From Alkaliphilus flagellatus (GTDB lineage: Bacteria; Bacillota; Clostridia; Peptostreptococcales; Natronincolaceae): a DNA stretch of 64,000 nt. This document shows positions 36,312 to 43,459 of this stretch, piece by piece. Each line of letters starts with the position of its first letter. Position 1 is the stretch's first letter. Where the stretch lies: positions 186,001-250,000 of the forward strand of contig NZ_JAHLQK010000006.1 in NCBI RefSeq assembly GCF_018919215.1, written 5' to 3'. The notes under the pieces were generated by a model. It saw nothing but the letters and a program-made list of their open reading frames with translations, had not been told where the DNA came from and did not search any database. A program made the translations under genes and the position numbers.

Positions 36312-36764
36312 CTAAAACTTCTCTAAAACAATTAAAGGTTCGAAATAAACTATGTAATTATCTATTGTGTGGCATAGACCGTAAATACCTTTAAAATGGT
36401 CAATTGCCATGTCGATAAATTCTTCCGTCACTTCTAAAAATTCAGCTAATTCGTGACGATTCCTAACACCAGCTTTAAAGGCATCTATAAATTGCTCAAC
36501 TCTAATTAATTTATCTACTGCCCAACGTCTTGCTTTCAGTTCTTGTTTTCTATTTTCTATTTTAGTCTGATCGATTATATTACCAATAGTTGTGTAATGG
36601 TGGCCAAGCTCTTCGGCCAGAATGCACGTTTTTTCAGCTACCTTTAAATTTCTATCAATTATTACTTTCCCATTCTTATACAGCCCTTTAAATCCATATT
36701 CTAGTGATTTCTCTTTAATTTTCACTTCATATTCTGATTCTATCATTAATCTTTCGTATGTCAT
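36312..36764 (-). CDS. ImmA/IrrE-family metallopeptidase
   Basis: 150 residues from ATG 36764, chosen because AGGAGG lies 10 bases upstream; an in-frame ATG at 36809 would overlap the repressor gene. The motif ILAEELGHHYTTIGNI (about 55-70) is a variant of HExxH seen in this family. Such peptidases cleave a partner repressor to induce the prophage. It lies directly downstream of the CI-like repressor, in the usual pair. Confidence 0.8.
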   Translation of the reverse strand: MTYERLMIESEYEVKIKEKSLEYGFKGLYKNGKVIIDRNLKVAEKTCILAEELGHHYTTIGNIIDQTKIENRKQELKARRWAVDKLIRVEQFIDAFKAGVRNRHELAEFLEVTEEFIDMAIDHFKGIYGLCHTIDNYIVYFEPLIVLEKF

Positions 36765-36780
36765 CCCCCTTAGGCCTCCT

Positions 36781-37386
36781 CTAATCGTCATCTTCATCAA
36801 ATAGCGCATCTATATATTGTTCAAGTAATTTTACTTTCTTAGGGGTTAGGTTCTTTCCTTCTAAGTGTGCTGCTACAGTATCTATTACATGTCTTGTGTT
36901 TGAATCGTCCTCTTGGTCTTTTGCTAATGCTTTTTTAAAATCTTCGTATGCTTTGATGTCACCATCAAAGTGTGATGGGATAACCTCATTATATAAATTA
37001 TAAATATCTAAAAATTCAACAAATGAGTCCATGTTAAATGCCTCGGCTATTTTTTCTTCTAATCTATCATCATCTGGTATACCATTTGTTTCATATTCTA
37101 GAACGTCCTTTAACGTTACTCCTAAACTTTCAGCAAGATCTTTTACACTAAGTCCTTGTTTTTCTCTTTCTTCTTTTATAGCTGAGCCTATTTCGTTATT
37201 TTCTATTCCCAAAAGGGTATCTGACGATACTCCAAAATAGTTTGCAATTTTAATAATTGTGTTTATATCAGGTTCGCTTGCCCCTGTCTCATACTGTGTA
37301 TATGTAGTACGGGCAACGCCTAAATAATCTGCTACTTCTTTTTGAGTTACTTTTTTTTCTGTTCTCAATAATTTTAGGTTTTCCAT
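36781..37386 (-). CDS. CI-like phage repressor with two HTH domains
   Basis: 201 residues, AAGGAGGTC ribosome site. Residues 5-60 are an XRE helix-turn-helix (KVTQKEVADYLGVARTTYTQ, then YETGASEPDINTIIKIANYF). A second HTH lies at about 68-105 (QGLSVKDLAESLGVTLKDVL). The acidic C-terminus is probably for oligomerisation and is the likely target of the adjacent ImmA peptidase. It should bind the GTCA-N7-TGAC sites in the divergent control region. Confidence 0.85.
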   Translation of the reverse strand: MENLKLLRTEKKVTQKEVADYLGVARTTYTQYETGASEPDINTIIKIANYFGVSSDTLLGIENNEIGSAIKEEREKQGLSVKDLAESLGVTLKDVLEYETNGIPDDDRLEEKIAEAFNMDSFVEFLDIYNLYNEVIPSHFDGDIKAYEDFKKALAKDQEDDSNTRHVIDTVAAHLEGKNLTPKKVKLLEQYIDALFDEDDD

Positions 37387-37399
37387 GATTGACCTCCTT

Positions 37400-37429
37400 A
37401 TAGTATCTATATATTTATTATATTGTCAA
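37400..37429 (-). promoter_or_regulatory. Repressor promoter (leftward)
   Basis: On the minus strand, TTGACA (37424-37429), 18 bp and TACTAT (37400-37405). The -35 overlaps operator 1, so the repressor probably controls its own synthesis. Confidence 0.6.
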
Positions 37430-37439
37430 AAAAGTTGAC
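37425..37439. promoter_or_regulatory. Phage operator 1
   Basis: GTCAAAAAAGTTGAC is a GTCA-N7-TGAC dyad shared with operator 2 (consensus GTCAARAAAKWTGAC). It overlaps the -35 of the repressor promoter. Confidence 0.6.
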
Positions 37440-37475
37440 ATGCAATAGAATTGTAAAAAATATATGTTTATTATC

Positions 37476-37504
37476 TTGACATTAATAATAAAATACATTA
37501 CAAT
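37476..37504 (+). promoter_or_regulatory. Early lytic promoter (rightward)
   Basis: TTGACA (37476-37481), 17 bp and TACAAT (37499-37504). Operator 2 begins 4 bp after the -10, so bound repressor would block it. Confidence 0.7.
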
Positions 37505-37507
37505 TAA

Positions 37508-37522
37508 GTCAAGAAATATGAC
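37508..37522. promoter_or_regulatory. Phage operator 2
   Basis: GTCAAGAAATATGAC has the same dyad and spacing as operator 1. It sits over the likely start point of the rightward promoter. Confidence 0.6.
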
Positions 37523-37544
37523 ATGAAGGGAGTTGAGAGTCAAG

Positions 37545-37733
37545 ATGAATAACATTAAAGCTTTAAGAATACAGTCTAACTTAACTCAAGAAGATTTAGC
37601 TTTAAAACTAAATATATCAAGATCTACTGTTAGTATGTGGGAAACCGGAGAATCACTACCTAGAAGCAGTAAATTACAAGAACTAGCAAAAATTTTAAAT
37701 TGTAGTATTGATGAGCTTTTTAAAATGAAATAG
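37545..37733 (+). CDS. Cro-like HTH protein
   Basis: 62 residues from ATG 37545; a TTG at 37533 lies too close to the ribosome site. Nearly the whole protein is one XRE helix-turn-helix (LTQEDLALKLNISRSTVSMW ... SKLQELAKILNCSIDELF). First gene of the rightward early operon and divergent from the repressor, the usual place of Cro. Confidence 0.8.
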   Translation: MNNIKALRIQSNLTQEDLALKLNISRSTVSMWETGESLPRSSKLQELAKILNCSIDELFKMK

Positions 37734-37865
37734 ATAGTACCGGACCAGATGTGTTTTTTCCTGGGAAATTTATTCTAGAGCATGTACATATTGATAAATA
37801 GATTACTGAACAACAGTAATAGGACATTCTTTAAAAATCATAAATTAAAACATGGGGGTGTTAGT

Positions 37866-38063
37866 ATGACAAAGTTCACAGTAGGGGGAGTTCCTTGGGA
37901 AGAGTTAACGGAGGAACAACGATTACAAGCAAGACAAAGAGCAACTAAAGTAGTGAGTGAGATAGTTACACAGCACGTGCAAAACATGATTGATGAAGGT
38001 AAATCTATTGAGGAAATTAAGAAATTTCTAAAAATTGACGAAGAGGATAATTATAAAAATTGA
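37866..38063 (+). CDS. Small phage protein
   Basis: 65 residues, GGGGGTG site before ATG. Sequence begins MTKFTVGGVPWEELTEEQRL and is mostly helical and charged. No family is recognised. It is in the early operon between the Cro-like gene and other tiny ORFs. The preceding 130 bp hold no gene. Confidence 0.5.
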   Translation: MTKFTVGGVPWEELTEEQRLQARQRATKVVSEIVTQHVQNMIDEGKSIEEIKKFLKIDEEDNYKN

Positions 38064-38085
38064 TATCTAGTTAGGGGGGCTAAAT

Positions 38086-38214
38086 ATGTTTAAATTATCC
38101 CGCAGGAAAAGAGGACAAGTGTGCACTTTGATCCGTACTGATGGAATGGAGGCTAGGAAGCATATATTTAGCATCTTAGTTATGGGTGCTGAAAGGTTGA
38201 CACCAGATGCCTAG
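38086..38214 (+). CDS. Very small early phage ORF (42 aa)
   Basis: ATG follows TTAGGGGGGC. The peptide is basic (MFKLSRRKRGQVCTLIRTDG...). It overlaps the next small ORF by 8 bp, which supports translation. Function unknown. Confidence 0.4.
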   Translation: MFKLSRRKRGQVCTLIRTDGMEARKHIFSILVMGAERLTPDA

Positions 38215-38359
38215 ACGAAAGAAAAACGCTAGAAAAGTGTACAGGCCTAGGAAATTTAAGAATGTACCAAGGGCAGTAATATTGCCGTTACATAGACATA
38301 AAGATGATGGCATTAGTCCAGGTAGATTAGTAGCTATAGCAGAATGGAGGTGTAGTTAG
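38207..38359 (+). CDS. Very small basic phage ORF (50 aa)
   Basis: MPRRKKNARKVYRPRKFKNV... is strongly basic and overlaps its neighbours at both ends (with 38086 ORF, and by one base with GTG 38359). Likely a small nucleic-acid-binding protein; function unknown. Confidence 0.4.
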   Translation: MPRRKKNARKVYRPRKFKNVPRAVILPLHRHKDDGISPGRLVAIAEWRCS

Positions 38360-38538
38360 TGATAGAAGAGTACAACCAAGCATTAGAAGATTTAAAAGTA
38401 AAGCAATCTATGTAAGGGTTAGCTAGTAAAGAGTATGAAGCTGTAGCTTATCATGAGATGAAAGCAGCAGAGGAAAGAGTAAGAGTGATTATAAGACAAA
38501 TTAAAGGAGGTGAAAGGTTTGAGAGTAGCAGCTTTTAG
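38359..38538 (+). pseudogene. Small phage ORF with an internal stop
   Basis: The frame begins at GTG overlapping the previous stop, codes for 18 residues (VIEEYNQALEDLKVKQSM), meets TAA at 38413-38415, and then continues open for another 40 codons with sequence of the same charged helical kind (KEYEAVAYHEMKAAEERVRV). This looks like one coiled-coil gene with a nonsense codon. Confidence 0.45.
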
Positions 38539-38626
38539 TGGTAATATTAAGGATTTTAGATTGTATTTATTAGCAAGAAAAATATATTTAGGGATAGAAA
38601 AAGCCCCATTGGCGGCAACCAAGTAG
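38519..38626 (+). CDS. Very small phage ORF (35 aa, TTG start)
   Basis: AAAGGAGGTGAAAGG precedes TTG. The peptide RVAAFSGNIKDFRLYLLARK is followed by a basic tail. A hairpin of GCCCC/GGGGC (38603-38630) overlaps its 3' end and may slow or stop transcription. Confidence 0.35.
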   Translation: MRVAAFSGNIKDFRLYLLARKIYLGIEKAPLAATK

Positions 38627-38682
38627 GGGCACATAAAAAACTATTCGATTTTATTATAACACAGAAAGCGAGGTTTTAAACA

Positions 38683-38862
38683 GTGGAAGATAAAATAGTT
38701 GTTACATATTGCGATCATTGTAGTAAGGAAATATATAAAGGTGAGCAAGTAAAACTTTGTGATGGTGGTCATATCGTTCATGAGAAATGTTTACAAGCTT
38801 TTGCAATAGAACTAGTGTGTTCAATTACTATTACTGTAGAAGAATTAAAGGAGGATAAATAA
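38683..38862 (+). CDS. Small Cys/His protein (59 aa)
   Basis: GTG start. CDHC at about 11-14 and the later C, H, H and C (KLCDGGHIVHEKC) suggest a treble-clef or zinc-ribbon knot. The stop directly precedes the next ATG. Probably DNA or RNA binding; function unknown. Confidence 0.55.
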   Translation: MEDKIVVTYCDHCSKEIYKGEQVKLCDGGHIVHEKCLQAFAIELVCSITITVEELKEDK

Positions 38863-39264
38863 ATGAATATTACTGTAAATATCAATATTCCAGCTTTAAC
38901 AGATTTAGCAAAAGCAATTGAAGTCTTAGCTAGTTCCTTAGGAGGAAAAGCAATAGAATTACCAATTAAGAGAGAAACACCAGAGGCTAAAGCTACTAAA
39001 ACAGAAGTTAAAGAATCTAAAGCAGAGGAAACAAAACCTAAAATAGAAGAGTTAGCAGAAGAAGCAGGAGTAGAAATTTCAGATACTGATATGGCTGACA
39101 TACCAACAGTAGTAGACCTTAGAGCTAAGGCCCAGGAAAAAGGAAAGACGGCAGAAGGTAAAAAAGCAATAAAAGCTTTACTTGATAAATATGATAGTAA
39201 ATCAATATCTAATGTTCCTGAAGAAGTGCGAGCAGCATTTATGGCAGATTTAGAGGCCCTATAA
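38863..39264 (+). CDS. Phage protein upstream of DUF2800
   Basis: 133 residues, AAAGGAGGAT site. A short N-terminal strand region (MNITVNINIPALTDLAKAIE), then a low-complexity K/E-rich linker (about 45-75), then a C-terminal helical motif (VVDLRAKAQEKGKTAEGKKA) resembling SAP or Rho-N type domains. It shares a base with the DUF2800 start, as often seen in this replication module. Confidence 0.5.
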   Translation: MNITVNINIPALTDLAKAIEVLASSLGGKAIELPIKRETPEAKATKTEVKESKAEETKPKIEELAEEAGVEISDTDMADIPTVVDLRAKAQEKGKTAEGKKAIKALLDKYDSKSISNVPEEVRAAFMADLEAL

Positions 39265-40445
39265 TGGCAGGTGGACATGCTCTTCTAGGAGCTTCAAAAG
39301 CAGATCAGTGGATTAACTGTCCACCTAGTGCAAGACTACAGGAGTCTATACCGGATACTAAAAGTGAATATGCAGAGGAAGGGACAGTAGCCCATGAACT
39401 AGCAGAGATTAAGCTTAGTAGAAGTATTACAATCTGTGATTCCAAAGAGAGAAAAAGGCTTGATGCAGAACTTAAAAAGGTCCACAAGAATAGCTTTTAT
39501 AATACTGAAATGGAGAACTCCATTCAAGAGTATGTGGAATTTGTTGAAGAGCGATTTATGGAAGCTAAATCTAGATCAGAAGATGCAGTAGTGTTATTAG
39601 AGGAGAGATTAGATTTTAGCGAATGGGTGCCAGAAGGCTATGGCACAGGAGACGTAGTTATAATATCCGATGGAATCCTAGAAGTTATAGATTTAAAGTA
39701 TGGTAAAGGTGTTCCTGTTAGTGCAGTAGATAACCCTCAGATTAGACTATATGGACTCGGTGCCTGGGCTAACTATAACTACTTATACGATATACAAGAG
39801 ATTAGAATGACTATTATGCAGCCTAGACTAGACAATATTAGTAGTGACAGTATTACTGTAGATAACCTTTTAACTTGGGCAGATACAGTTGTAGTTCCAG
39901 CTGCTGAGTTAGCTTTTAATGGTGAAGGTGAATATAAAGCAGGTAGCCATTGTCGTTGGTGTAAAGTAAAAGGTAATTGTAGGGCAAGATCTGAGGAGAA
40001 TATGAAGGCTCTAGAATATGAATTTAAAGACCCAGCGCTACTTTCAAGCGAGGAAATAGGCTCTATTCTTTTTATCGCTGAACAACTAAAAGCTTGGGCT
40101 AAAGACGTAGAAGATTATGCCCATAATCAAGCCTTAAATGGTGAGAAAATCCCACAATGGAAGTTAGTTGAGGGTAGAAGTAATCGCAGTCTTACAGATA
40201 AGGAAGCTGCTAAAGAAATTCTTAAAGAATCTGGATACAAGGAAGAACAATATCTAAAACCTCAAGACTTACTTAGCTTAGGTGATTTAGAAAAATTAGT
40301 AGGTAAAAAGAATTTTAGCACTGTTATGGGTAATCTGATTATAAAACCACCAGGCAAACCTACATTGGTGCCTGAAACAGATAAAAGACCTGAATTAAAT
40401 AGTATAGAACAAGATTTTGAAAATATTGATATGGAGGAGATATAA
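39264..40445 (+). CDS. DUF2800 protein (PD-(D/E)XK-type phage nuclease)
   Basis: 393 residues. Begins AGGHALLGASKADQWINCPP; has GTVAHELAEIKL (the E of a PD-(D/E)XK core), GYGTGDVVIISDGILEVIDL with KYGKG (D...ExxDLK) and C-terminal Cys ligands CRWCKVKGNCR (about 232-242), as in RecB/Cas4-like nucleases. DUF2800 accompanies DUF2815 and a family-A polymerase in many Firmicutes phages and is probably a recombination or replication nuclease. Confidence 0.8.
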   Translation: MAGGHALLGASKADQWINCPPSARLQESIPDTKSEYAEEGTVAHELAEIKLSRSITICDSKERKRLDAELKKVHKNSFYNTEMENSIQEYVEFVEERFMEAKSRSEDAVVLLEERLDFSEWVPEGYGTGDVVIISDGILEVIDLKYGKGVPVSAVDNPQIRLYGLGAWANYNYLYDIQEIRMTIMQPRLDNISSDSITVDNLLTWADTVVVPAAELAFNGEGEYKAGSHCRWCKVKGNCRARSEENMKALEYEFKDPALLSSEEIGSILFIAEQLKAWAKDVEDYAHNQALNGEKIPQWKLVEGRSNRSLTDKEAAKEILKESGYKEEQYLKPQDLLSLGDLEKLVGKKNFSTVMGNLIIKPPGKPTLVPETDKRPELNSIEQDFENIDMEEI

Positions 40446-41041
40446 ATGGCAGATAACAACACAACTAAAGTAATTACAGGAAAGGTGAGACTTTCTTATA
40501 CAAACATTTTTCAGCCACAATCTATTGATGGTGGAGATGAGAAATATAGCACAGCTATTCTAATACCAAAAAGTGATAAAGAAACTTTAAGAAAAATTAA
40601 AGCAGCAGTTGATGCAGCTAAAGAAATCGGAAAAGGTAAATGGGGAGGTAAAATCCCTGCTAACTGCAAAACACCTTTAAGGGACGGAGACGAAGAAAAA
40701 CCTGAAGATGACGCTTATGCAGGTCATTATTTCTTAAATGCTACTTCAAGAAATAAACCTGGTATCGCAAAGCCAATCGGAAAAGGTGCAGATGGTAAAA
40801 CTAAATTTCAGGAAATCACAGACAGTACAGAAGTATATAGTGGTTGCTATGCAAAGGTATCGATTAATTTCTATCCATTTGATGCAAAAGGAAATAGGGG
40901 TATAGCTGCAGGCTTAACAATGTAGTTAAAGTTCAAGACGGAGAGTTCTTAGGTGGTAGATCTAATGTAAACGATGAGTTTGCAGATGAAGATTTTGATT
41001 TAGATGATGATTACGGAGACGATGATGATTTTATGAGTTAA
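40446..41041 (+). pseudogene. DUF2815 protein (ssDNA-binding-like), C-terminus frameshifted
   Basis: The intact frame gives 159 residues (KVITGKVRLSYTNIFQPQS ... YAKVSINFYPFDAKGNRGIA), ending early at TAG 40923-40925. In the next frame the missing tail continues as NNVVKVQDGEFLGGRSNVND followed by an acidic DDD/YGDDDDF end with a stop at 41041, which is how DUF2815 proteins normally finish. Adding one A near 40916 (GGCTTAACAAT to GGCTTAAACAAT) restores it. DUF2815 is thought to bind ssDNA, and the acidic tail is the part that usually recruits partners, so the product may be impaired. Confidence 0.75.
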
Positions 41042-41092
41042 GTAATTGTAAGGGGCATTTAGCCCCTTGATTTTTCAAAGGGGGGAAAAAGT

Positions 41093-43054
41093 ATGACTGT
41101 CTTGCAAATAGACTTAGAGACGTATTCTAGTGTAGATCTTATTAAAAGTGGAGTTTATAGATACGTAGAGGCACCGGACTTTGAGATATTGCTGTTTGGC
41201 TATGCCTATGATGATGAACCTGTAAAGGTAGTAGATTTAACTGCATTTGAAGATTTACCGGATCGTGTGTTATCTGACCTAGTAAATCCTGATGTTATTA
41301 AAACAGCATATAATGCAAACTTTGAACGGACTTGTATTTCTAAGCATTTTGGAATTAAATGCGATCCATCACAATGGCAATGTACATCTGTATGGGCATT
41401 AACTTTAGGATTACCTGGGAATCTATCTGATGTAGCAAAAGTATTAAAACTTGATGCTCAAAAGGATATGCGAGGTAAAAACTTAATTAAATATTTTTCT
41501 GTGCCTTGTAAACCAACTAAGACTAACGGAAAAAGAACTAGGAACTACCCACACCATGATCCTGAGAAATGGCAACAGTACATAGAGTATAATCTTCAGG
41601 ACGTTGTGGTAGAAAGAGAAATTAGATGTAAATTAGAGAGATTTCCAGTACCAAAACACGAGTGGAATCTTTGGGCATTGGACCAAAAGATAAATGATTT
41701 AGGCGTTAGGCTTGACCCTGTATTAGTTAAACAAGCAATTGCATGTGACGAACAGTATAAGAGTCTACTAATACAAGAAGCTAAAGAATTGACAGGGCTA
41801 GATAATCCAAATAGTGACACTCAACTTAAGAATTGGCTAGCGATTCAGGGATTGGAAACTCCTGAAGGTTTAGGAAAAGATATTGTACCTAGCTTATTGG
41901 ATCAAGCACCTAATGAGGAAGTAAAGAAAATGTTGGAACTTAGAAGAGAAATGGGAAAAACAAGTGTAAGTAAATATAATGCTATGGAGCGGAGTGTATG
42001 TGAAGATAGTCGAATAAAAGGTGTATTTCAATTTTGTGGTGCTAATCGTACTTGGAGATGGGCTGGGCGTATTTTTCAACCACAAAACCTACCTCAGAAT
42101 AAAATTGAAGATTTAGAAATAGCCAGAGAAACTTTGCGTAATGGAGATTTTGATTTATTGGAAATGATGTATGGATCACCACTCTTTATTCTTTCACAGC
42201 TTATCAGGACTGCTTTAATTCCATCAGACGGGTGTAGGTTCATAGTATCAGATTTTAGTGCAATAGAGGCTCGTGTTATTGCATGGTTGGCTGATGAAAA
42301 ATGGGTGTTAGATGTATTTAAAGGTCATGGAAAAATCTATGAGGCTACAGCTGCACAAATGTTTAAGGTACCTATTGAAACTATTGTAAAAGGACATGAA
42401 AATTATTCTCTACGTGCTAAAGGAAAAGTAGCTACATTAGCCTGTGGTTATTCAGGCGGACCGCCAGCATTAATAGCCATGGGGGCATTGAAAAGTGGTA
42501 TACCTGAAGAAGATTTACCAGGCATAATTAAGCAATGGCGTAATGCCAATCCAAACATCGTTAAATTGTGGTATGCTGCTGAAAATGCTGCTATTGAGGC
42601 AATACAAAGTAAAACCACAGTGAAGTTAGCACATGGGGTTCAATATAGATTTGAAGCGGGGATTTTATTTGCAGATTTACCTAGTGGGAGAAGTTTAGCC
42701 TATGTTAACCCAAGATTAAAATATGACTCCAAATTTAATAAAGACGGAATTGTATTCGATGGTATGGAACAAACAAAGAAAAAGTGGTCTGCAAACCGTA
42801 CTTATGGCGGCCGACTAGTGGAGAACCTTATCCAAGCAATAGCTAGGGACTGTTTAGCAGAGAGCTTAACTAGGCTAGATAAGGAAGGATATAAGATAGT
42901 AATGCATGTACATGACGAGGTAGTACTTGATGTACCTATAGGTACTGGTTCTGTTGAACACGTGACTGCTATTATGGGACAAGAAATAGATTGGGCTAAA
43001 GCATTACCACTTAAAGCAGCAGGGTTTGAGTGTGATTTTTATCAGAAAGATTAA
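41093..43054 (+). CDS. Phage DNA polymerase, family A
   Basis: 653 residues. The N-terminal 3'-5' exonuclease domain begins VLQIDLETYSSVDL (Exo I D/E) and includes YNANFERTCIS and YNLQDVVVEREI (Exo III). Polymerase motifs: A, FIVSDFSAIEARVIAWLA (about 385-402); B, RAKGKVATLACGYSGG with the K/Y helix (about 440-455); C, VMHVHDEVVLDV (about 602-613). It replicates phage DNA with the neighbouring primase-helicase. Confidence 0.92.
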   Translation: MTVLQIDLETYSSVDLIKSGVYRYVEAPDFEILLFGYAYDDEPVKVVDLTAFEDLPDRVLSDLVNPDVIKTAYNANFERTCISKHFGIKCDPSQWQCTSVWALTLGLPGNLSDVAKVLKLDAQKDMRGKNLIKYFSVPCKPTKTNGKRTRNYPHHDPEKWQQYIEYNLQDVVVEREIRCKLERFPVPKHEWNLWALDQKINDLGVRLDPVLVKQAIACDEQYKSLLIQEAKELTGLDNPNSDTQLKNWLAIQGLETPEGLGKDIVPSLLDQAPNEEVKKMLELRREMGKTSVSKYNAMERSVCEDSRIKGVFQFCGANRTWRWAGRIFQPQNLPQNKIEDLEIARETLRNGDFDLLEMMYGSPLFILSQLIRTALIPSDGCRFIVSDFSAIEARVIAWLADEKWVLDVFKGHGKIYEATAAQMFKVPIETIVKGHENYSLRAKGKVATLACGYSGGPPALIAMGALKSGIPEEDLPGIIKQWRNANPNIVKLWYAAENAAIEAIQSKTTVKLAHGVQYRFEAGILFADLPSGRSLAYVNPRLKYDSKFNKDGIVFDGMEQTKKKWSANRTYGGRLVENLIQAIARDCLAESLTRLDKEGYKIVMHVHDEVVLDVPIGTGSVEHVTAIMGQEIDWAKALPLKAAGFECDFYQKD

Positions 43055-43062
43055 AATTTATA

Positions 43063-43100
43063 ATGAATTACCCAAGTGGCAGACACGCTATCTCAAGGGG
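43063..43100 (+). promoter_or_regulatory. Hairpin ahead of the MazG-like gene
   Basis: GGCAGACAC and GTGTGCCTGCC pair with a 2-nt bulge shortly before the AAGGAGG site at about 43121. It might affect translation or processing between polymerase and MazG-like genes. Position approximate. Confidence 0.3.
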
Positions 43101-43133
43101 GTGTGCCTGCCTATATGGAAAGGAGGCTTTAAA

Positions 43134-43427
43134 ATGCACGATATAAAATTGCCAGTACTAGAAAAGAATGATAGATGGTCAGAACACGTTTTGAAATTAA
43201 CAGAAGAATATAATGAGTTGCTTTGTGCATTCCTTAAAGAAGATAGTATACGGTTTGAAGATGTTATAGAAGAAACATTAGATTTAATTCAAGTTTGTAT
43301 TGGGATTTTAGACAAGCTTGATACAGATAGACCTGGAATTGTTAGATTATCAGCAATGAAACACATTGAAAAATTACACTCTAGAGGCTGGAAATTTAAG
43401 AAATGGCTCTATATAAACGAAGATTAG
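43134..43427 (+). CDS. MazG-like nucleotide pyrophosphohydrolase
   Basis: 97 residues from ATG 43134, next to AAAGGAGGC; an upstream in-frame ATG at 43026 overlaps the polymerase. LKLTEEYNELLCAFLKE and FEDVIEETLDLIQVCIGIL reproduce the ExxE...ExxD metal-binding helices of all-alpha NTP pyrophosphatases. Phages often carry MazG-like enzymes near replication genes. Confidence 0.7.
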   Translation: MHDIKLPVLEKNDRWSEHVLKLTEEYNELLCAFLKEDSIRFEDVIEETLDLIQVCIGILDKLDTDRPGIVRLSAMKHIEKLHSRGWKFKKWLYINED

Positions 43428-43459
43428 TGCTGCTAGGAGTCGAAAAGAGGTGAGTATAT

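Noticed and set aside
43055-43110. Sequence resembling part of a tRNA (GTGGCAGACACGC)
   Set aside because: The D-arm likeness is not followed by an acceptable anticodon arm, T-arm or acceptor stem; it folds better as a plain hairpin before the MazG-like gene.
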